A program made the translations under genes and the position numbers. A stretch of DNA of 9,270 bases. Origin: an uncultured Prevotella sp. GTDB taxonomy: Bacteria; Bacteroidota; Bacteroidia; Bacteroidales; Bacteroidaceae. Where the stretch lies: positions 1 through 9,270 of the forward strand of contig USFX01000107.1 in assembly GCA_900553965.1 (NCBI GenBank). The letters are read 5' to 3'. The notes below the pieces were generated by a model. That model searched no databases. It saw nothing but the letters and a program-made list of their open reading frames with translations, and was not told where the DNA came from. Positions within the stretch are counted from its first letter, which is position 1. Every line of letters starts with the position of its first letter. Below, one piece after another: positions 6,145 through 9,270 of the stretch.

Positions 6145-6253
6145 CGGCAGCCGTTTCTGCCCGTGCCATAGTGATGCGGCGTTGCCCGTGGGACGGTGGG
6201 AACATAATCATGGAAGTCCGACTCAATAGGTAACAGGAAACAGAATAATAGAA

Positions 6254-7558
6254 GTGAAGAAGAATACGATAGACATCATAACTATGGGCTGCTCGAAGAA
6301 TCTCGTGGACAGCGAGAAACTCATGAGCCGGCTGGAAGATTGCGGATACCACTGCGTTCATGACAGCCGCAACCCGCAGGGAGAGATTGCCGTCATAAAC
6401 ACTTGCGGATTCATTGAAGACGCCAAGCAGGAGAGCATTGACACCATTCTTGAGTTTGCACAGGCAAAGGAAGAGGGACGCTTGAAACGTCTATATGTAA
6501 TGGGCTGTCTCTCACAACGTTATATGAAGGAACTTGAAGCTGAGATTCCACAGGTCGACAAGTATTATGGAAAGTTCGATTACCGTCAGCTGATTGCCGA
6601 TCTGGGGCACGCGGACATGGCCTCCTGTGATGGCCGTCGCCGCATAACGACCCCGCGTCATTATGCCTACATCAAAATCAGCGAGGGCTGTGACCGTCAT
6701 TGCGCCTACTGCGCCATACCAATCATGACCGGCGGCCACGTCAGTCGGCCGATGGACGCGATTCTGGACGAGGTGCGTCAGCTTGTCGCCGACGGCACCA
6801 AGGAGTTTCAGGTGATAGCCCAGGAACTGACCTACTATGGCGTTGACATCGACGGCCGTCAGCATATCGCCGAGCTGGTGGAGCGCATGGCCGACATACC
6901 GGGAGTGAAGTGGATAAGGCTCCATTATGCCTATCCGGCCCATTTCCCATGGGAGCTGCTTGACGTCATACGCGAGAAGCCGAATGTCTGCAAGTATCTG
7001 GACATCGCCCTCCAGCATATCTCTGACAACATGCTGACGAAGATGAAGCGCAATGTCACCAAGGCCGATACATACGCCCTGATAGAACGTATGCGCCGTG
7101 AGGTTCCGGGAATACACTTGCGGACGACGCTCATGGTGGGATTTCCCGGTGAGACGGAGGAGGATTTCGAGGAGCTGATGGAGTTTGTCCGCAAGGTGCG
7201 TTTTGAGCGCATGGGTGCTTTCTCCTATTCGGAAGAGGACGACACTTTCTCGGCCATCAACTATGAAGACGACATACCGGCTGATGTCAAGGCCTCGCGT
7301 CTTGACCGTCTGATGGCTCTGCAGCAGGAAATCAGCGCGGAGATTGAGGCGGAGAAAGTGGGGCAGACCATGAAGGTCGTCATCGACCGCAAGGAGGGCG
7401 ACTATTATATCGGCCGAACAGAGTTCAGTTCGCCCGAAGTCGACCCCGAGGTGCTCATTCCGGCCGGCGAGAAGCGTCTGCAGGTCGGACGGTTCTATGA
7501 TGTTAAGATAACGGATTCGGAGGAGTTTGACCTCTACGGGACAACCATAACGGAATAA
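6254..7558 (+). CDS. rimO: RimO, ribosomal protein S12 methylthiotransferase
   Basis: A radical-SAM enzyme that adds a methylthio group to the beta carbon of the conserved aspartate (Asp88 in E. coli) of ribosomal protein S12, using two iron-sulfur clusters and S-adenosylmethionine. At 434 residues it has the usual length. The N-terminal UPF0004 domain supplies three cluster Cys: Cys13 (TMGCSKN), Cys51 (NTCGF) and Cys85 (MGCLSQRY). The radical-SAM motif CDRHCAYC holds Cys146, Cys150 and Cys153, and a TRAM domain occupies about 370-434. MGCSKNLVDSE and the absence of MiaB-type features favour RimO over MiaB. The start is GTG at 6254: the resulting MKKNTIDIITMGCSKN aligns with the N-terminus I recall for Bacteroides RimO, and no closer ATG is in frame. 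AGGAAACAG at about 6234 is at most a weak ribosome site. The HU gene follows 14 bases after the stop. Confidence 0.95.
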   Translation: MKKNTIDIITMGCSKNLVDSEKLMSRLEDCGYHCVHDSRNPQGEIAVINTCGFIEDAKQESIDTILEFAQAKEEGRLKRLYVMGCLSQRYMKELEAEIPQVDKYYGKFDYRQLIADLGHADMASCDGRRRITTPRHYAYIKISEGCDRHCAYCAIPIMTGGHVSRPMDAILDEVRQLVADGTKEFQVIAQELTYYGVDIDGRQHIAELVERMADIPGVKWIRLHYAYPAHFPWELLDVIREKPNVCKYLDIALQHISDNMLTKMKRNVTKADTYALIERMRREVPGIHLRTTLMVGFPGETEEDFEELMEFVRKVRFERMGAFSYSEEDDTFSAINYEDDIPADVKASRLDRLMALQQEISAEIEAEKVGQTMKVVIDRKEGDYYIGRTEFSSPEVDPEVLIPAGEKRLQVGRFYDVKITDSEEFDLYGTTITE

Positions 7559-7572
7559 AAAGAGCAGGGCGG

Positions 7573-7857
7573 ATGAACAACAAGGAATTTGTCGCCGAGC
7601 TGGCGCAGCGCACCGGCTACGGACAGGCGGACACGCAGAGGATGCTCACCAACGTGATAAACGCGATGAGTGACGGATTTCAGGATGGCGATACCGTGGC
7701 CATACCTAACTTCGGAACGTTTGAGGTAAAGAAGAAGATGGAGCGCATCATGGTCAATCCGGCCACGCAGCAACGCATGCTGGTGCCTCCGAAACTCGTG
7801 CTCGGTTTCAAGCCGAATGTGGCATGGAAGGAAAGAATAAAAACAGGCAAGCCTTAA
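7573..7857 (+). CDS. HU/IHF-family DNA-binding protein
   Basis: A 94-residue small nucleoid-associated protein of the HU/IHF fold, expected to dimerise and bend DNA. Visible features are two N-terminal helices (about 3-36), the turn IPNFGTFEVKKK (44-55), and a beta-arm with VNPATQQRMLVPP (61-73) whose Pro63 corresponds to the intercalating proline of the RNPxTG arm tip. The arm tip has TQQ where canonical HU has TGE, so it is a divergent paralogue rather than the main housekeeping HU. It sits 14 bases after rimO and 5 bases before the next gene, which also begins with an HU domain, so translation of the two is probably coupled. Partnership between the two HU domains is plausible but unproven. 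No clear Shine-Dalgarno is seen. Confidence 0.92.
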   Translation: MNNKEFVAELAQRTGYGQADTQRMLTNVINAMSDGFQDGDTVAIPNFGTFEVKKKMERIMVNPATQQRMLVPPKLVLGFKPNVAWKERIKTGKP

Positions 7858-7862
7858 CCCCA

Positions 7863-9270
7863 ATGAACAGAGTATCCATATATGAACTGGCCCGGGTGCT
7901 GATTTTGAAGAACGGGCTCGACAGACAGGACGCCGAACACTTTGTCTCTTCCATATTCAGCATCGTGCGGAGTGCTCTTGAACGTGACAGCGTGGTCAAG
8001 ATAAAAGGTCTCGGAACGTTCAAGATTATCGGTGTGGAGGCACGTGAGAGCGTCAATGTCAACACCGGCGAGCGTGTTATCATCGAAAGTCACGGAAAGG
8101 TCACGTTCACTCCTGATGCCACGATGAAGGAACTGGTCAACAAACCGTTCTCTCAGTTTGAGACCGTCGTGCTCAACGACGGTGTCGAGTTTGATGACAT
8201 GACCGGCGGCGAAATGGCTTCCGGCTCTGAAACGGTTGCGGAAGACGGACTGCGGGAGAGTGACGGCGGCGTGGATAATGTGAAAACCGGTGTTGAAACC
8301 GTAGCGGCCGCACCTGCTGATGAGGTTGTGGAACGGACCGTTGGCGGAGTCGGAGCAGGACATGAATCGTCGCAGTCACGCCTCGCGGACGGACGCTCCT
8401 TGCTGGTGGAAAGCGCTATAGGTGATATAAAGGAAGCTATTGATGGCATGGGCGCTACGGAAAATTCCGGAAGTGATGCTTCAGACGAGGAAAAGGCGTA
8501 TGTCCCGCTTGAAATACCGTATTCTCTTGCCGACCTCGAAGCCTTGCCTGATTTGCCGGATGACGCCGCGCAGAACCCGGTAGACGATGCTCCCAAGGCC
8601 GTCGCTGCCGGGCTGAAAGCCGTTCCGCAGGAAACGGAACCGGCTGTCGTTGCGGCGGAAAGTGTTCCGGAGAAAGCGTCACCGAAGTCCGGCGCATATC
8701 CAGATGATGATATTAAGGGAAATGTGGAGTCTGCCGTTGTTGCGAATCCGCAGGTCGCTGAGCCTGTTGAAGACACGGAACAGGAAGCGGTTGAACCAGC
8801 TGTTGTCGCGAATCCGCAGGTAGTAGAGGCTGCCGCAGTGGAACAGTCTTCCGCCGCAATAAGCGTTACGACCAAGACGGAGGAACCGGTTGAAGAGCCG
8901 GAAGCGGCTTCCGGTGTCAGCCGTAAATGGATGTGGCTGTTCTTCATATCCTTATTCCTGATATTCATTCCAGCTGCGTTCTTTGGCGGTTATTTCTTCA
9001 ATAAACTTTTGTCTGATGACGCACGGGAGAAGCCGGCGGAAGAAGTAGAACGTGCTGTTCCTGCCGAAAATCCAGCCGGAAAGTCTGACGTGTTGCAGAA
9101 ACATGCTGCTGCAAATCCTGATACGCTCGCGAACCGTCGTGACACGTTGGCCGGTGGCCGTCGTGCTGATGCTGAAAAGGCGAAAAGCGCATCTGAAGCA
9201 GAGCGTAAAGGTACTTCTGATGCTCAAATCGAACGTATCATTCGTTTTTCTAAAGCTGATAAAGTATTAG
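7863..9270 (+). CDS. Membrane-anchored HU-domain protein (3' end beyond the window)
   Basis: The frame runs from ATG 7863 without a stop to the right edge: 469 codons, incomplete. Residues 1-96 form an HU/IHF-type domain with IYELARVL, KIKGLGTFK (46-54) and an arm NVNTGERVII (65-74). The intercalating proline is replaced by Val66. The domain is followed by FETVVLND, then a long low-complexity acidic Pro/Ala/Val/Glu-rich linker (about 105-350). After SRK (353-355) comes one hydrophobic helix at about 356-379, flanked on the N-side by Arg354-Lys355, predicting an N-in, C-out topology. The tail (380-469) is charged and Ala-rich and continues outside. From memory, Bacteroides homologues share this HU domain plus membrane segment and can carry a LysM-like C-terminus; the latter cannot be checked here. 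The likely role is tethering DNA, or a DNA-bound partner, to the inner membrane. It starts 5 bases after the HU gene, in the apparent ftsY-rimO operon. Confidence 0.88.
   Translation, partial: MNRVSIYELARVLILKNGLDRQDAEHFVSSIFSIVRSALERDSVVKIKGLGTFKIIGVEARESVNVNTGERVIIESHGKVTFTPDATMKELVNKPFSQFETVVLNDGVEFDDMTGGEMASGSETVAEDGLRESDGGVDNVKTGVETVAAAPADEVVERTVGGVGAGHESSQSRLADGRSLLVESAIGDIKEAIDGMGATENSGSDASDEEKAYVPLEIPYSLADLEALPDLPDDAAQNPVDDAPKAVAAGLKAVPQETEPAVVAAESVPEKASPKSGAYPDDDIKGNVESAVVANPQVAEPVEDTEQEAVEPAVVANPQVVEAAAVEQSSAAISVTTKTEEPVEEPEAASGVSRKWMWLFFISLFLIFIPAAFFGGYFFNKLLSDDAREKPAEEVERAVPAENPAGKSDVLQKHAAANPDTLANRRDTLAGGRRADAEKAKSASEAERKGTSDAQIERIIRFSKADKVL
8736..8821 (+). repeat. Duplicated AVVANPQV segment in the linker
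   Basis: A 20-base segment (GTTGTYGCGAATCCGCAGGT) occurs at 8736-8755 and again at 8802-8821 with a single C/T difference, a spacing of 66 bases (22 residues). Both copies encode VVANPQV, preceded by Ala. This indicates recent in-frame duplication in the disordered linker and suggests that the linker length varies between strains. Confidence 0.85.

Noticed and set aside
6146..6161. Terminator between ftsY and rimO
   Set aside because: Only a 5-bp GGCAG/CTGCC stem without a T-run; too weak to separate the genes.
8153..8968. 271-codon reverse-strand Ser/Thr/Ala-rich open frame
   Set aside because: It mirrors the low-complexity linker of the HU-membrane gene; the forward frame continues an HU domain and a membrane helix.

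Overview
The window looks like a chromosomal segment of a Bacteroidota bacterium, most likely order Bacteroidales. Family level cannot be settled from the sequence alone; a Prevotella-, Muribaculaceae- or Bacteroides-like gut lineage would fit. The reasons are Bacteroidota-type promoters (TAnnTTTG -7 boxes at 2568-2575 and 5159-5166), almost no Shine-Dalgarno sequences, a fused HisB without the usual zinc loop, a RimO with the N-terminus I recall from Bacteroides, and an HU-domain protein fused to a membrane segment. All recognisable genes lie on the + strand.

The layout falls into three blocks. (1) 1-1799 is core: the 3' part of a multi-pass membrane protein gene, then hisB, a bifunctional histidine-biosynthesis enzyme. 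(2) 1800-5150 looks accessory. It opens with an ~860-base gene-free stretch rich in inverted repeats: a 12-bp stem, a 76-bp REPIN-like element of two GTAG-headed hairpins in mirror orientation, and a 113-base nested stem-loop. Two genes less G/C-rich at third codon positions than their neighbours follow: an AlbA_2/Schlafen-like DNA-binding ATPase-type regulator and a RhuM-family protein. Related copies of a TARTCTCATG-containing sequence lie at both ends of this block, which suggests it was inserted upstream of ftsY. (3) 5159-9270 is a probable core operon: ftsY (SRP receptor), rimO (ribosomal protein S12 methylthiotransferase), a small HU/IHF-type protein, and a larger HU-domain protein that runs off the right edge.

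The last gene stands out. It encodes an N-terminal HU DNA-binding fold, a ~250-residue acidic Pro/Ala/Val-rich linker, one transmembrane helix near residues 356-379, and an extracytoplasmic tail cut by the window end. It reads as a membrane-anchored nucleoid protein, adjacent to a soluble HU paralogue and downstream of the SRP receptor gene. The other main points of interest are the REPIN-like element, the large intergenic stem-loop, the duplicated sequence bracketing the accessory block, and a long perfect inverted repeat inside the RhuM gene whose half-sites recur upstream.
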